In this document: positions 42,801-44,400 of the stretch, in pieces
Position numbering within the stretch: the stretch's first letter is position 1
How the letters are laid out: the number at the start of each line of letters is the position of its first letter
Assembly: GCA_905147135.1 (NCBI GenBank)
Contig: LR990039.1
Location: 33,849,708-33,913,707 of the forward strand
Source: Blastobasis lacticolella
Lineage: Eukaryota > Arthropoda > Insecta > Lepidoptera > Blastobasidae
Length of the DNA: 64,000 nt
Direction of reading: 5' to 3'
The notes under the pieces: model-generated
Databases searched by the model: none
Told to the model about the DNA's origin: nothing
The model's input: only the letters and a program-made list of their open reading frames with translations
Made by a program: the position numbers and the translations under genes

Positions 42801-43485
42801 GGAGACTCAACTAGTTAAGAGACACTGAGCTATGGATGGCTCTTGCCACAAGTCCTATGTAGCTGTTTTGTACTACAAAAAAATATTTTTATTGCCATTG
42901 ATGAGAATAAATATGAAATACAGCACTATATTACTGATGACAAGACTCTTTTGTTAAGAGTTGAGGTGCTCTTTATGGTACAGTGTATGTTCCTATTTGA
43001 AGATTGGTAAAAAAATAATAATAACATCAAATTTAAAACAACAGTAGTGTGTTAAGTTTCCATTTTAAATTAATATTTTCAACTGCGAGTAGACAATGTG
43101 CACGGTTTAAGTTTTAATGTTAACTCCTAAAAAGTAATATAAAGCTTGGTTAATTTTTTTTTGTATTATTGCAGCTCTAATCAGTTTAAGTAACTTCTTT
43201 TTGTGCTTGACAACCAAAGTAGTTAGCAACTCCAAACAAAGTTTTCAGCGAACTTTGACATCCGAAATAAATACTGCCCTAAAAAATTTAAAAGTGATAC
43301 TTCAGAAAGTGTTCGAAATTTTTTTTACGTTCGCGGAGAAGCGGCCTGTGGTGCATCACCAAAGAGTTTACTTACCCGTCTTTGTCGAAGGTTTCGTAGC
43401 ACGCGTCCATATCGACAAAACAAGAGTCCTCGACCGGTTGAGCAGTACCGTTGGCAACGTGCGACATCGTAGGTTGGATCGAAGT
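3760..43485 (-). CDS. Naam: Nicotinamidase gene, eight coding exons (EF-hand + isochorismatase-like hydrolase)
   Basis: This is the full gene from the inferred transcription start to the stop codon. Exons at 43467-43376, 40274-40088, 32146-32042, 9618-9484, 6552-6424, 5842-5674, 4564-4422 and 3864-3760 join in phase to 1065 nt (354 residues plus stop), close to the length I recall for insect nicotinamidases. Residues 1-95 or so carry two EF-hand loops (DKDGDGKLDFKE and DKNQDGFIDKEE). The rest is an isochorismatase-fold amidase with a catalytic Asp in FLIVDVQNDF, a metal-site DWH, a catalytic Lys in VYKGTNPEVDSYS and a nucleophile Cys in GLAYDICVGATI. The enzyme hydrolyses nicotinamide to nicotinate and ammonia in NAD salvage. 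Introns total over 38 kb and are filled with mobile DNA. The family match is very strong; calcium control through the EF-hands is an inference. Confidence 0.97.
4422..4564 (-). CDS. Naam: Nicotinamidase exon 7
   Basis: The acceptor CACCAG at 4565 and donor GTAGGT at 4421 border 143 nt. Joined to the single G left by exon 6, the exon starts GATIEDAIAIGY, directly after the catalytic-cysteine motif, and runs through SILVDDASRGVDLGDIAS to NHGVIVNSDE. These are typical nicotinamidase/isochorismatase positions. Confidence 0.96.
4590..5136 (-). mobile_element. LINE 3' end carrying a nested MITE
   Basis: Read on the minus strand from 5136 the frame begins MRKKAASLLQRLRG, continues ILKMIANRLDCPIQRHW and stops near 4998. 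A 3' UTR follows, ending in an AATAAA-containing AT-rich tail near 4600. The same C-terminal segment and tail recur at 23935-24260. The MITE at 4742-4992 sits in the 3' UTR and so arrived later. The family is a non-LTR retrotransposon that I cannot name. It lies in intron 6. Confidence 0.7.
4740..4994. mobile_element. 251-bp MITE with TA target site (copy 1)
   Basis: The element at 4742-4992 has inverted repeats of about 34 bp beginning GAGCTCGTCTA and containing AAAATGACGCGCCCC, and is flanked by TA on each side. A second copy of exactly the same length is at 49763-50013 and differs at fewer than a dozen positions by eye. A TA target and short non-coding body suggest a Tc1/mariner-related MITE, but no transposase is present to confirm it. 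Confidence 0.88.
5145..5345 (+). mobile_element. LINE C-terminus and 3' end with (GAT)n tail
   Basis: Frames reading RPKKRWIDVAEL followed after a frame change by GLRREDAEDRAKW-like residues and RKADP-like residues match the C-terminal end seen in copies at 6715 and 25510. The copy ends in GATGATGATGATG. Short 3' fragments with GAT tails are typical of RTE-like non-LTR elements. It is broken by frameshifts and stops. Confidence 0.65.
5480..5612 (-). mobile_element. LINE reverse transcriptase C-terminal remnant
   Basis: Minus-strand residues LQLHFGDCAKQVQNLIPPAP match the FGxCAxELxxLIPPxPF block found after the reverse transcriptase domain of Jockey/CR1-like elements; a better copy is at 45440-45560. 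It begins about 60 bp inside intron 6 from the exon 6 donor and reads in the same frame as the exon, so it appears as a C-terminal extension in a naive translation. It is not part of the enzyme. Confidence 0.6.
5674..5842 (-). CDS. Naam: Nicotinamidase exon 6 (catalytic Lys and Cys)
   Basis: The exon is 169 nt between the acceptor CCGAAG at 5843 and donor GTGAGT at 5673. It encodes VVEGAVKVYKGTNPEVDSYS, SVFWDNKKISDTSLSSLLRL and ATDLYICGLAYDICV. The Lys in VYKGT and the Cys in YDICV are the catalytic lysine and nucleophile of the family. The polypyrimidine tract before the acceptor is weak, but phase and homology fix the border. Confidence 0.96.
6424..6552 (-). CDS. Naam: Nicotinamidase exon 5
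   Basis: The exon is 129 nt (43 codons) between acceptor TGCCAG at 6553 and donor GTAGGT at 6423. It encodes VSADKAQVYDTVVFAGPPPL and then LWPRHCVQDSWGAELHKDLK. The LWPRHCVQ(D/G)xxGAELH block is a hallmark of nicotinamidases and includes the Zn-ligand histidine. GC content is markedly higher than in the introns. Confidence 0.97.
6715..6862 (+). mobile_element. LINE C-terminal fragment with GAT tail
   Basis: The frame reads WIDIAESDARANGLRRE, then DRAKWRKQSRKADPGSSRDW and ends in GATGATGATGACGAC. It is the same family as 5145-5345 and 25510-25690. A short inverted piece of the same segment (QIDIAESDARANSLRR on the minus strand) lies at about 6965-7025. Both are in intron 4. Confidence 0.65.
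7026..8000. other. Intron 4 sequence without a recognised feature
   Basis: The stretch is AT-rich and contains no exon or repeat that I recognise. A 55-codon plus-strand reading frame (7579-7746) starts in a GC-rich patch (MLKFEEPTRPAPAAARVP), but it has no homology I know and no splice context, so it is not called as a gene. Confidence 0.4.
8010..8375. mobile_element. Degenerate DNA-transposon remnant with TTCGGCC palindromes
   Basis: The motif ATTCGGCC or its complement GGCCGAAT recurs at about 8013, 8069, 8170, 8329 and 8347, partly as the palindrome ATTCGGCCGAAT. Clustered palindromes at the ends resemble the two hAT-like elements at 44661 and 50987. I could not place terminal repeats or a target duplication, so this is a candidate only. 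Confidence 0.4.
8380..9290. other. Intron 4 sequence without a recognised feature
   Basis: Short reading frames on both strands (for example 8227-8517 and 8928-9134 on the minus strand) lack known motifs. No repeat family shared with other parts of the window was recognised here. Confidence 0.35.
9300..9478 (-). mobile_element. Degenerate LINE C-terminal remnant
   Basis: The minus strand reads PLKALNRLREQVSRATENL, which aligns with KALNRLRTQVGRCKENLFKW of the better preserved copy at 17767-18000; after this the zinc-knuckle region has decayed. It starts about 20 bp downstream of the exon 4 donor, inside intron 4. Confidence 0.55.
9484..9618 (-). CDS. Naam: Nicotinamidase exon 4 (metal-binding DWH)
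   Basis: The exon is 135 nt (45 codons) between acceptor GTTCCAG at 9619 and donor GTGAGT at 9483. It encodes VVEPINRLLDQVPFDSVFYS, then LDWHPIDHVSFIDN and ends at HPSSP. The Asp and His of SLDWHP are metal ligands in the family. Confidence 0.97.
9640..10015 (+). mobile_element. Probable LINE 3' end with a CATTTT-repeat tail
   Basis: The segment ends with CAATAAATACTTTTTCATTT followed by more CATTTT units, a polyadenylation-like signal plus short tandem tail as seen at non-LTR element 3' ends. The upstream text has no readable protein, so the assignment rests on the tail alone. Confidence 0.4.
10570..10949 (-). mobile_element. tRNA-derived SINE, family A (copy 1), with 15-bp target duplication
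   Basis: The element occupies about 10585-10934, with the tRNA-like head at the right. On the minus strand the head reads GTCGGTGGCCGGGCGGTTGA (A box) and GGGTTCGAATCCCGCTCC (B box), followed by the body shared with copies at 22263, 26415, 40915 and 53982. The 15-bp direct repeat CATTATATTGTACGT flanks it at 10570-10584 and 10935-10949. Long target duplications show target-primed retroposition. It is not a functional tRNA gene. Confidence 0.9.
11066..11310 (-). mobile_element. SINE-like repeat, family C (copy 1, inverted)
   Basis: This is the inverted counterpart of 11716-11975. It contains AGAGTAGAATAGCACCAACC, AAAATGGGCAGCAGCATTTT and CTGCAGTGGACTGTGACGGG in that order. In the opposite orientation the other copies begin with ATCATCATC repeats, so the true 3' end carries a (GAT)n tail, like the RTE-type LINE fragments in this window. 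Confidence 0.75.
11716..11975 (+). mobile_element. SINE-like repeat, family C (copy 2)
   Basis: It starts with ATCATCATCATCACAGCCC and ends near CTCTGCCGGACATAACACGG. With copy 1 it makes an inverted pair of about 245 bp arms separated by about 400 bp. Coordinates are given on the plus strand, but the (GAT)n tail indicates the element's own sense is the minus strand. Confidence 0.75.
12604..12775 (-). mobile_element. Non-LTR 3' end with (TATC)n tail, family D (copy 1)
   Basis: The minus strand ends with GAGCAATAAAGAATTTATC followed by TATC repeats, preceded by CACAACTAGTTATGGTTTTT and GGTTGCCTGGTAGAGATCGC. Copies at 14863-15030 and 29452-29632 are almost the same. All stop at a similar 5' point near TGTGTATCAAGCGGTTCTTT, which suggests 5'-truncated LINE copies or a short SINE. 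Confidence 0.75.
12815..12925 (-). repeat. Dispersed repeat, family E
   Basis: On the minus strand it reads GGGCAACGCATTGGTTGCGC and then GGCAACGGTGACCATTTT, in the order seen in the other family E copies. It is diverged. A fragment of the same family lies at 10497-10560. Confidence 0.55.
12931..13990. other. Intron 3 sequence; dispersed repeat traces only
   Basis: No exon was found. A segment at about 13600-13690 (GACCACGGTGGGTGTAACCC, CCGAAACGTCGGGAAAAC) resembles a widespread lepidopteran repeat. A GAC/GAT microsatellite occurs at 13590-13610. The remainder is unremarkable. Confidence 0.4.
14007..14737. mobile_element. Putative DNA transposon relic with 20-bp inverted ends
   Basis: The left end CACACTGCGACGGGAAGCAC and the complement of the right end, CATACTGCAACGGGAAGCAC, match at 18 of 20 bases. 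GGAGTG/CACTCC motifs recur just inside both ends. There is no coding capacity. The flanks GCCTACGC and GCCGCTCC do not form a clean target duplication, so the superfamily is uncertain. Confidence 0.55.
14863..15030 (+). mobile_element. Non-LTR 3' end with (TATC)n tail, family D (copy 2)
   Basis: It reads TTGACTTGCCTGTGTATCAA through GTGTGAGCAATAAAGAATTT and ends with TATC units at 15014-15025. It is inverted relative to copies at 12604 and 29452. Confidence 0.75.
15175..15370 (-). mobile_element. tRNA-derived SINE, family A (head-truncated copy)
   Basis: It contains the tail-side part of the family (CATCTTGGCGTCAAT through GTGCAGGTTTCTTCACGG) but lacks the tRNA-like head, breaking off at about 15370. 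A fragment of the family C repeat begins about 75 bp further on. Confidence 0.7.
15447..15578 (+). mobile_element. SINE-like repeat, family C (truncated copy)
   Basis: It begins at AAAATGCTGCTGCCCATTTT and runs to CTCTGCCGGACACCACACGG. The half beginning CAGCCCGTAACAG is missing, so the copy is truncated relative to 11716-11975 and 25911-26168. Confidence 0.65.
15878..16125 (+). mobile_element. tRNA-Gly-derived SINE, family B (copy 1)
   Basis: The head reads GACCTGAGTGGTTCAATGGT (A-box region), TGCCACGCAAGAGG (anticodon-arm region) and GGTTCGATTCCCGGCCGGGC (B-box region), close in layout to tRNA-Gly(GCC). A body follows with TTACGGGTCTGGGTGTTC and CTAGATGGCGCTGTGTGAAT, then an ATT-repeat tail. 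Copies at 18365, 24735 and 61700 are inverted relative to this one. A short deletion in the head of this copy lies before GGTTCGATT. It is a SINE, not an active tRNA gene. Confidence 0.88.
16130..16360. mobile_element. LINE-like remnant adjoining the SINE tail
   Basis: The sequence CCGTTGGGCATCGACCTAGG and CTCTCGCTGGACCCGTCAGT, with an adjoining ATT microsatellite, resembles a recurrent moth LINE 3' region. No protein domain could be read across it, so the call is tentative. Confidence 0.35.
16496..17010 (+). repeat. Unclassified repeat R (copy 1), interrupted by a MITE
   Basis: The sequence TGACTGACAGTGGTACAAAT, GGCAATAATCTGGGGATAAT, then TGTCAGTACTTCTTGTAAAC, CGGTCACGATTAGCTTGAAC and TTTTGCCCATTATTTAATAA reappears in the same order on the minus strand at 44655-44400. 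The 251-bp MITE at 16558-16808 interrupts this copy only. The family is unknown. Confidence 0.75.
16555..16811. mobile_element. 251-bp MITE inserted in repeat R
   Basis: The inverted ends TAGCCATATTCACAAT and TAGCCGTATTCACAAT face each other at 16558 and 16808, and the trinucleotide CTG flanks both sides. The other copy of repeat R near 44600 lacks this block and has a single CTG, giving an empty site. The element is rich in CGAATC/GATTCG words. It has no coding capacity. Confidence 0.8.
17205..17310 (-). mobile_element. SINE family B fragment (diverged)
   Basis: GTCAATTCACACAGCGAGTC and GTAAGCAAAGCTTGTGTTAT followed by AACTGATAAACTACTTA match the tail half of family B copies, with clear divergence. 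The tRNA-like head is absent. Confidence 0.55.
17311..17690. other. Intron 3 sequence without a recognised feature
   Basis: The segment is AT-rich with no readable domain and no repeat matched elsewhere in the window. Confidence 0.35.
17700..18000 (-). mobile_element. LINE C-terminus with CCHC-like knuckle and GAAGAG tail
   Basis: The minus strand from 18000 reads VKALNRLRTQVGRCKENLFK, then CDCGTSPQTTDHLVSWSACP and ends AEYWANKV with a stop. The 3' end beyond it carries GAAGAGGAAGAAG. The C-x-C-x8-H pattern and LNRLRTxVGRCK block are typical of the region after the reverse transcriptase of insect non-LTR elements. Related copies are at 30860-31020 and 9300-9478. The copy is 5'-truncated. Confidence 0.82.
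18005..18360. other. Intron 3 sequence without a recognised feature
   Basis: No exon, repeat family or structured element was recognised between the LINE remnant and the next SINE. Confidence 0.35.
18365..18640 (-). mobile_element. tRNA-Gly-derived SINE, family B (copy 2)
   Basis: The head at 18570-18640 on the minus strand reads CGACCTGAGTGGTTCAATGG and GGTTCGATTCCCGGCCGGGC. The body ends at the left in TAAATAATAAATAAT-type tail sequence. It is nearly identical to the copy at 61700-61983. Confidence 0.9.
18645..19340. other. Intron 3 sequence with old repeat traces
   Basis: The block at about 19075-19140 (CCGCATTAAAATCCGTTGCG, AGTTTAAAAGATCTAAGCG) is a dispersed lepidopteran repeat; a complementary version occurs near 22865. 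No exon was seen. Confidence 0.45.
19345..19570 (-). mobile_element. Probable LINE 3' end with (AAT)n tail
   Basis: On the minus strand a reading frame MDPTTNSFGWRHWLSASVSD runs to ISHWVLANK and then meets AATAATAATAATAATTC. A 3' stop region followed by an AAT microsatellite is usual for several insect LINE families. The protein part is not recognised with certainty. Confidence 0.45.
19571..22230. other. Intron 3 sequence, mostly unrecognised
   Basis: Overlapping long reading frames on both strands at 19633-20087 (136 codons each way) and 21101-21463 (120 and 106 codons) lack known domains and have no splice signals that link them to neighbours; they are more likely chance frames or old repeats. 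The minus-strand frame at 21453-21133 is proline-rich near its start (PQYPPPPPTLSETY). TATG/TACA microsatellite-like sequence is at about 20715-20750. Confidence 0.35.
22263..22580 (+). mobile_element. tRNA-derived SINE, family A (copy 3)
   Basis: The head reads CTACCAGATGGCTTAGTGGT and GGTCCCCGGTTCGAATCCCA. The body contains CTTACGGTGAGGGAAAAAAT, CACATTCAGGCGACTGAATG and ATTAACGCCGAGATGATTAT. The A-box region differs from other family A members, which suggests an older copy or a different subfamily. Confidence 0.82.
22800..23560 (+). mobile_element. LINE 3' end nested inside an older dispersed repeat
   Basis: The outer repeat is seen as CGCAACGGATTTTAATGCGG at 22865 and GCGAACGAAGTCGCGCCGGG at 23530. 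Between them, from about 22920, a frame reads YNVPSSSQRIRNTYEHYLFM, RDSKSHAGRRAPINRIFKMY and FRDKIVQKLQNI to a stop at 23158. A 350-bp AT-rich 3' UTR then ends AAATAAACTAAAACAAAATA. The protein resembles the C-terminal tail of Jockey/CR1-like LINEs. The order shows the LINE inserted after the outer repeat. Confidence 0.6.
23570..23930. other. Intron 3 sequence without a recognised feature
   Basis: A 66-codon plus-strand frame at 23651-23851 has no recognisable domain. Nothing else was identified. Confidence 0.35.
23935..24260 (-). mobile_element. LINE C-terminus and 3' UTR with (ATT)n tail
   Basis: On the minus strand RKKTASLLQRLRGSRNSILK and AERLDCPIQNHLIKIAIG lead to a stop, and a 3' UTR follows that ends TCTGAAATAAAGATATTATT. 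This matches the copy at 4590-5136 in both protein and 3' UTR layout, confirming a common family. The 5' part is missing. Confidence 0.75.
24397..24460 (+). repeat. Dispersed repeat, family E (fragment)
   Basis: GCAGCGGTGACCACTTTAGC and GTGGTCCGCTTGC match the 3' half of family E, and a short A run follows. Confidence 0.5.
24735..25014 (-). mobile_element. tRNA-Gly-derived SINE, family B (copy 3)
   Basis: The head at 24945-25014 (minus strand) reads GACCTGAGTGGTTCAATCGT and GGGTTCGATCCCCGGCCGGG; the body is more diverged than copies at 18365 and 61700. The tail at the left is rich in AAATAAATA. Confidence 0.87.
25510..25690 (+). mobile_element. LINE C-terminal fragment (GAT-tail family)
   Basis: AGGTCCCAACGACGGCCTAA, ATAGACATCGCCGGTTGGAT, AAGACCGGGCGAAATGGAGA and a terminal ACAGATGATGG match the copies at 5145 and 6715. 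It is short, frameshifted and inactive. Confidence 0.6.
25911..26168 (+). mobile_element. SINE-like repeat, family C (copy 4)
   Basis: CACAGCCCGTAACAGTCCAC through GGTGCTATTCTAATCTGCCG and CACACGGCC. The copy is full length relative to 11716-11975, with an 8-bp insertion-like change near 25968. Confidence 0.78.
26415..26695 (-). mobile_element. tRNA-derived SINE, family A (copy 4, deleted head)
   Basis: The body is well preserved (TAATTACAGTGGAGCGACCA, CACGATGTTTTCCCTCACCG) but the head has lost the segment containing the B box: ACGAGTTGGATCAACCGCCC follows directly after the GGTAC of the body. It lies just left of the 390-bp fold-back element. Confidence 0.78.
26978..27367. mobile_element. 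390-bp fold-back element with arms of about 150 bp
   Basis: Both ends are TGTCGCAGCC in inverted orientation. The arms continue through ATGGTTAAATTAG, AACGATATTGCCTCGAGTTT and AATGCTAACCT on the left, and their complements on the right, so nearly the whole element folds into one hairpin. It has no coding capacity. The target duplication could not be defined. Confidence 0.85.
27622..27722 (+). repeat. Dispersed repeat, family E
   Basis: GGTGATGCCCCTGGTATTGC, CGGTGACTGCTTACCATCAG and a terminal A-rich run match family E. A related copy is at 29215-29315. Confidence 0.55.
27730..29210. other. Intron 3 sequence without a recognised gene
   Basis: The block at about 27730-27840 (CACCGTAGGTTATACTACAT, GGGAGACCCACACAACGTCG) resembles text at 15380-15440 and, inverted, at 15760-15870, so it belongs to another dispersed repeat. 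Nothing else was recognised. Confidence 0.4.
29215..29315 (+). repeat. Dispersed repeat, family E
   Basis: GATTGATATTGCAAACGTCC, GGTGACAGCTTATCAAGGCA and TTGCCACCTTAGTGGCATAA follow the layout of the 27622 copy and end in an A run. Confidence 0.5.
29452..29632 (-). mobile_element. Non-LTR 3' end with (TATC)n tail, family D (copy 3)
   Basis: It is nearly identical to 12604-12775: GATAGATAGATAAATTCTTT at the left and CCGCTTGATACACAGGCATG at the right. The close match to copies 15 kb away suggests recent activity of this family. Confidence 0.78.
29640..30855. other. Intron 3 sequence without a recognised feature
   Basis: The minus-strand 86-codon frame at 29989-30249 and the plus-strand frame at 30221-30409 lack motifs. 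A local duplication TTGCTAGATTTGCACAAAGA / TCTTTGTGCTGAATCTAGCA occurs near 30735-30800. Confidence 0.35.
30860..31020 (+). mobile_element. LINE C-terminal fragment with GAAGAA tail
   Basis: The frame TMEHLLSCLLCPATCTREEL and ADYRASQI followed by a stop and GACGAAGAAGAAGATT matches the C-terminus of the copy at 17700-18000 (SWSACPKTCTMEDL, AEYWANKV). It is inverted relative to that copy. Confidence 0.7.
31312..31430 (+). repeat. Dispersed repeat, family E
   Basis: GGTGATACCCCTGGCGTTGC, GTAGCGGTGACCACGCATCA and AGGCCCGCTTGCCTG match the family order. The copy is diverged. Confidence 0.55.
31435..32040. other. Intron 3 end without a recognised feature
   Basis: No exon or repeat was recognised between the family E repeat and the exon 3 donor. 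The reading frames at 31490-31727 are on opposite strands and have no motifs. Confidence 0.35.
32042..32146 (-). CDS. Naam: Nicotinamidase exon 3 (catalytic Asp)
   Basis: The exon is 105 nt (35 codons) between acceptor TTCGCAG at 32147 and donor GTCAGT at 32041. It encodes IVRPVSAFLIVDVQNDFISG and TLNISKCNAQQDGSE. The first Asp of DVQNDF is the general base of the isochorismatase-fold hydrolases. It lies about 490 bp from the LTR retrotransposon in intron 2. Confidence 0.97.
32265..32375 (+). repeat. Dispersed repeat, family E
   Basis: GGTAGCGCCCCTGGTGTTGC, GGCGGCGGTGACCACTTTCT and GTGGCCTGCTTGTAGG followed by a T/A-rich end. It lies in intron 2 between exon 3 and the LTR element. Confidence 0.6.
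32638..32960 (+). repeat. 5' long terminal repeat
   Basis: It starts TGTTAGCAGTATGG and ends TTTCTGATCATAACA with a short inverted TGTTA/TAACA end pair. It matches the 3' LTR at every position compared. No unambiguous TATA box was identified. Confidence 0.95.
32961..34000 (+). other. LTR element 5' region; primer site and gag remnant
   Basis: The first bases TATCAGAAGTGACAAG after the LTR are the probable primer-binding region. There is no gag-length reading frame. Around 33829-33945 one frame reads KGRARSRSTTRSRRSSRFL and ends in SESDD with a stop, an Arg/Ser-rich stretch that could be the end of a decayed gag. The block at 33390-33480 carries a B-box-like GGTGTCGATTCCC and could be a tRNA-like insertion. 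Most of the region is uninterpretable. Confidence 0.45.
34010..34668 (+). pseudogene. Pol remnant: protease C-terminal part and linker
   Basis: The frame reads VDAYIVPDEFLNYDILIGQN, the end of a retropepsin-like aspartic protease, then a linker of about 190 residues ending GELLKLLNEYRDSFALTIDE, which normally precedes reverse transcriptase. The protease active-site motif is not present upstream. The frame stops at 34668, one base out of frame with the reverse transcriptase segment that overlaps the junction. Confidence 0.85.
34655..35122 (+). pseudogene. Pol remnant: reverse transcriptase, catalytic block missing
   Basis: It carries LPVIYKPYRLPYSERL, IRESNSPYASPIVLVRKKNG, RLCVDYRALNKKTVKDSYP, FTSLDHKSGYYQIPL and RMPFGLVNAPAVFQHMINKA, all conserved Ty3/gypsy reverse transcriptase blocks. 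The frame then stops. The YxDD catalytic motif expected shortly after is absent: sequence matching the part beyond it (KLRKILSSQREAGLTLILGK) resumes within a few codons. In addition LDHKSGY replaces the usual LDLxSGY. The enzyme should be inactive. Confidence 0.9.
35125..35873 (+). pseudogene. Pol remnant: connection region and RNase H
   Basis: KLRKILSSQREAGLTLILGK, CFFFQRSLDYLDFEIGHEGL and KKKIEAVASFPAPVSVHQIR continue the reverse transcriptase palm/connection. After a frame change at about 35335 the frame KRLIPNFANTSKPLTTLTKA runs into RNase H with EVNCDASKIGIGGILLQ, AYYSKQTTKEEEYLHELETL and RVYTDCNALKST (candidate Asp, Glu, Asp metal ligands). It ends EYRPGEKKEACWRTK and a stop, with another frameshift before the next segment. 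Confidence 0.9.
35840..36300 (+). pseudogene. Pol remnant: integrase N-terminal part, zinc finger missing
   Basis: HAGALSRNPIPNTRYDQDG and LNNYTKRKHTFPYPTH flank the place where the HHCC zinc-binding domain should be, which is missing. A second frame reads HMDHLGPFVRSKTGNTYIFA, LIDGFSKFIFIRAVKN with the first catalytic-core Asp region, then stops at 36304. The motif with the second catalytic Asp is also missing. Confidence 0.85.
36307..36880 (+). pseudogene. Pol remnant: integrase C-terminal part
   Basis: VKHVLNAVATPRANGQIERY contains the catalytic Glu region (ANGQIERYNRTI). The frame continues through QWSLNKGTGTSPSEIVCGRR to a basic tail (NEAKEHTERSQAYMKEHYYQ) and GDLVIVFPLTEKARHLSKSF, then a frameshift near 36755. 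The end resembles the usual KGPFxIxxVLxNDRYEV region in another frame (VLKNDRYEVSNIPGI). Confidence 0.88.
36945..37190 (+). mobile_element. SINE-like repeat, family C (diverged copy inside the LTR element)
   Basis: ATCATCATCATCATCACAGC, ACAGTCCACTGCAGGACTTC and GGCGGGTTGGAGATCGCAGT match family C; the second half (CCTTAGTCGCCTCTTACGAC, ACCCACGGGAAGAGATGGGG) belongs to another subfamily. It lies just downstream of pol, so it was carried by, or inserted into, the LTR element. Confidence 0.75.
37676..38412. repeat. 84-bp tandem array (nine units) inside the LTR element
   Basis: The unit contains GTGCTTGGCGAGGCCGGAGT and ACATACGGTATCCACAATAC. Unit starts at 37681, 37765, 37849, 37933, 38017, 38101, 38185, 38273 and 38357 show a strict 84-bp step for the first seven, then 88 and 84. 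Because 84 is divisible by three, one frame stays open for 163 codons as a 28-residue repeat (MCLARPECDGTYGIHNTCEI at the start of each). It lies between integrase and the 3' LTR. No envelope-like feature was seen. Confidence 0.95.
38413..39527 (+). other. LTR element 3' untranslated region
   Basis: No domain was recognised. The end before the LTR (GGGGACATTCCGGGATCAGG then AAGGCCGTC) is purine-rich and is the probable plus-strand primer region. Short opposed frames at 38764-38971 have no motif. Confidence 0.5.
39528..39850 (+). repeat. 3' long terminal repeat
   Basis: It is identical by eye to 32638-32960 over all 323 bp. It is followed by the second copy of the target duplication ATCG at 39851-39854. 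Confidence 0.95.
39851..39990 (-). mobile_element. SINE family A fragment at the LTR insertion site
   Basis: CAATGTTTTCCCTCACCCTA and AAGAGTCATTGGTACATGG match the middle of family A. Only about 10 bp (GGTTTCATCG) on the other side of the LTR element at 32628-32637 could belong to it, so the SINE was already truncated or has decayed. Confidence 0.6.
40088..40274 (-). CDS. Naam: Nicotinamidase exon 2 (EF-hands)
   Basis: The exon is 187 nt between acceptor TTCCCAG at 40275 and donor GTGAGT at 40087. Joined to exon 1 it completes EF-hand loop 1 (DKDGDGKLDFKE), then codes for FQLICKALFRNEKGHIYPLA, loop 2 (DKNQDGFIDKEE) and ends NHWIKV. Both loops have Asp or Asn at positions 1, 3 and 5, Gly at 6 and Glu at 12, so calcium binding is expected. 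Confidence 0.97.
40915..41268 (-). mobile_element. tRNA-derived SINE, family A (copy 5, intact head)
   Basis: On the minus strand the head reads GCGTCGGTGGCCGAGCGGTT and GGTCCCGGGTTCGAATCCCG and continues as CCATGTACCAATGACTG. The body ends CCGGGATATTAACGCCAAGA. The 200 bp to its right (41269-41480) are also shared, inverted, with 53780-53980, so this copy belongs to a larger duplicated unit. Confidence 0.92.
41269..41500 (-). repeat. SINE-flanking segment duplicated in inverted orientation at 53770-53981
   Basis: TACTTAAATGTGCATTATAC, ACCTACCTATGTCGAGG, TATAGATCAATTTCATTATG and ACACTGTTCAAGTTGATAAG all recur as complements at 53790-53975. Other family A copies lack this flank, so it was duplicated together with the SINE or belongs to a host element that the SINE entered. 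Confidence 0.82.
41501..43375. other. Intron 1 of nicotinamidase, no recognised feature
   Basis: The 1.9 kb is AT-rich, without reading frames of note or repeats matched elsewhere in the window. It is the longest stretch in the window without an evident mobile element. Confidence 0.5.
43376..43467 (-). CDS. Naam: Nicotinamidase exon 1 (start codon, half of EF-hand 1)
   Basis: ATG at 43467-43465 opens MSHVANGTAQPVEDSCFVDM and DACYETFDKD, ending two bases into a Gly codon at donor GTAAG (43375). The phase matches exon 2 and rebuilds an EF-hand loop split by the intron. The start is supported by a promoter just upstream, which leaves an 18-nt leader. Confidence 0.93.
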
Positions 43486-43517
43486 GAGCCGACAAACGGC
43501 CGAACCCCGCTTTTATA
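43482..43517 (-). promoter_or_regulatory. TATA box and initiator of the nicotinamidase gene
   Basis: On the minus strand TATAAAA occupies 43517-43511 and the initiator TCACTT has its A at 43485, 32 bases downstream of the first T. This is the spacing expected for insect TATA/Inr promoters. Transcription from 43485 gives a leader of about 18 nt before the ATG. Confidence 0.72.
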
Positions 43518-43559
43518 ACAACGCAACATCGCCGCGCCGCGAACCGCAAAGTGATTGCG

Positions 43560-44400
43560 ATACTTTAACCTAACTTCGGCATTTCACTGTATTGTAAAAA
43601 GTACCCCGATACAAAACATTTTAATAAGAAATTATCACACAAAAAAATAATCGCCGCAGAACATAATCACAAATTAAATGGATTTACTGTTGGATAATTT
43701 ACTCACTGATCAAAACAATCAAATCAAAACACGAAGGAACGTTTACGGACTAACAATTTGCCGACGGGACGGGACGGATTATAAAACATTGACCATGAAT
43801 CTTTGATAATGTCACTTAGGGTCGAATTCGAAAACATGTGAGACACACTTTAGTACTCTCTTGACATCGGCCAAAAATGCAAAACAGAAAGAAATCATGT
43901 ACTTAGATCAAATCTTAGATAAATATATGATCTAAAATATTATAAAGGAAATAAATATAATGAGCCTAAAATATTTCAATGTTGCCAAGATAAACGTGAT
44001 TTTGACATGTTTGCACAGATAGTAGCGCCCTCAATTTTTAGAACTCTATAAGGTCAAGCTGTAGGCACTCTAGGTTCATATGTAAATATGTTTGTTATAA
44101 AAAGACCAAATATATAGATATTTATAACCAAATCGGTAGAAAAACGTCGGACCACCGCCGACAAAAATGCTTTATTCAATAATTTTCTTAACTACAGAAC
44201 GATTTTAATGAAACAAAGTTAAGAGCTATCTCGATTAATCCGTTAGGGAGCTGCGATACCACATATATTTATATGTATTTATTTTAGTTAATAGAAACTA
44301 TAATAAGACCACGCTAAGTCCGCATCGTATATTAAAAAAAAACTCTGTACGGCAACTAATGCCAAGTTTTTTATCCGTCATAGAACGTCATTCATAAGAC
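43560..44400. other. Upstream intergenic sequence, no recognised feature
   Basis: No exon was recognised. The GC-rich patch CATCGCCGCGCCGCGAACCG at 43528-43547, immediately upstream of the TATA box, may belong to the promoter. Confidence 0.4.
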
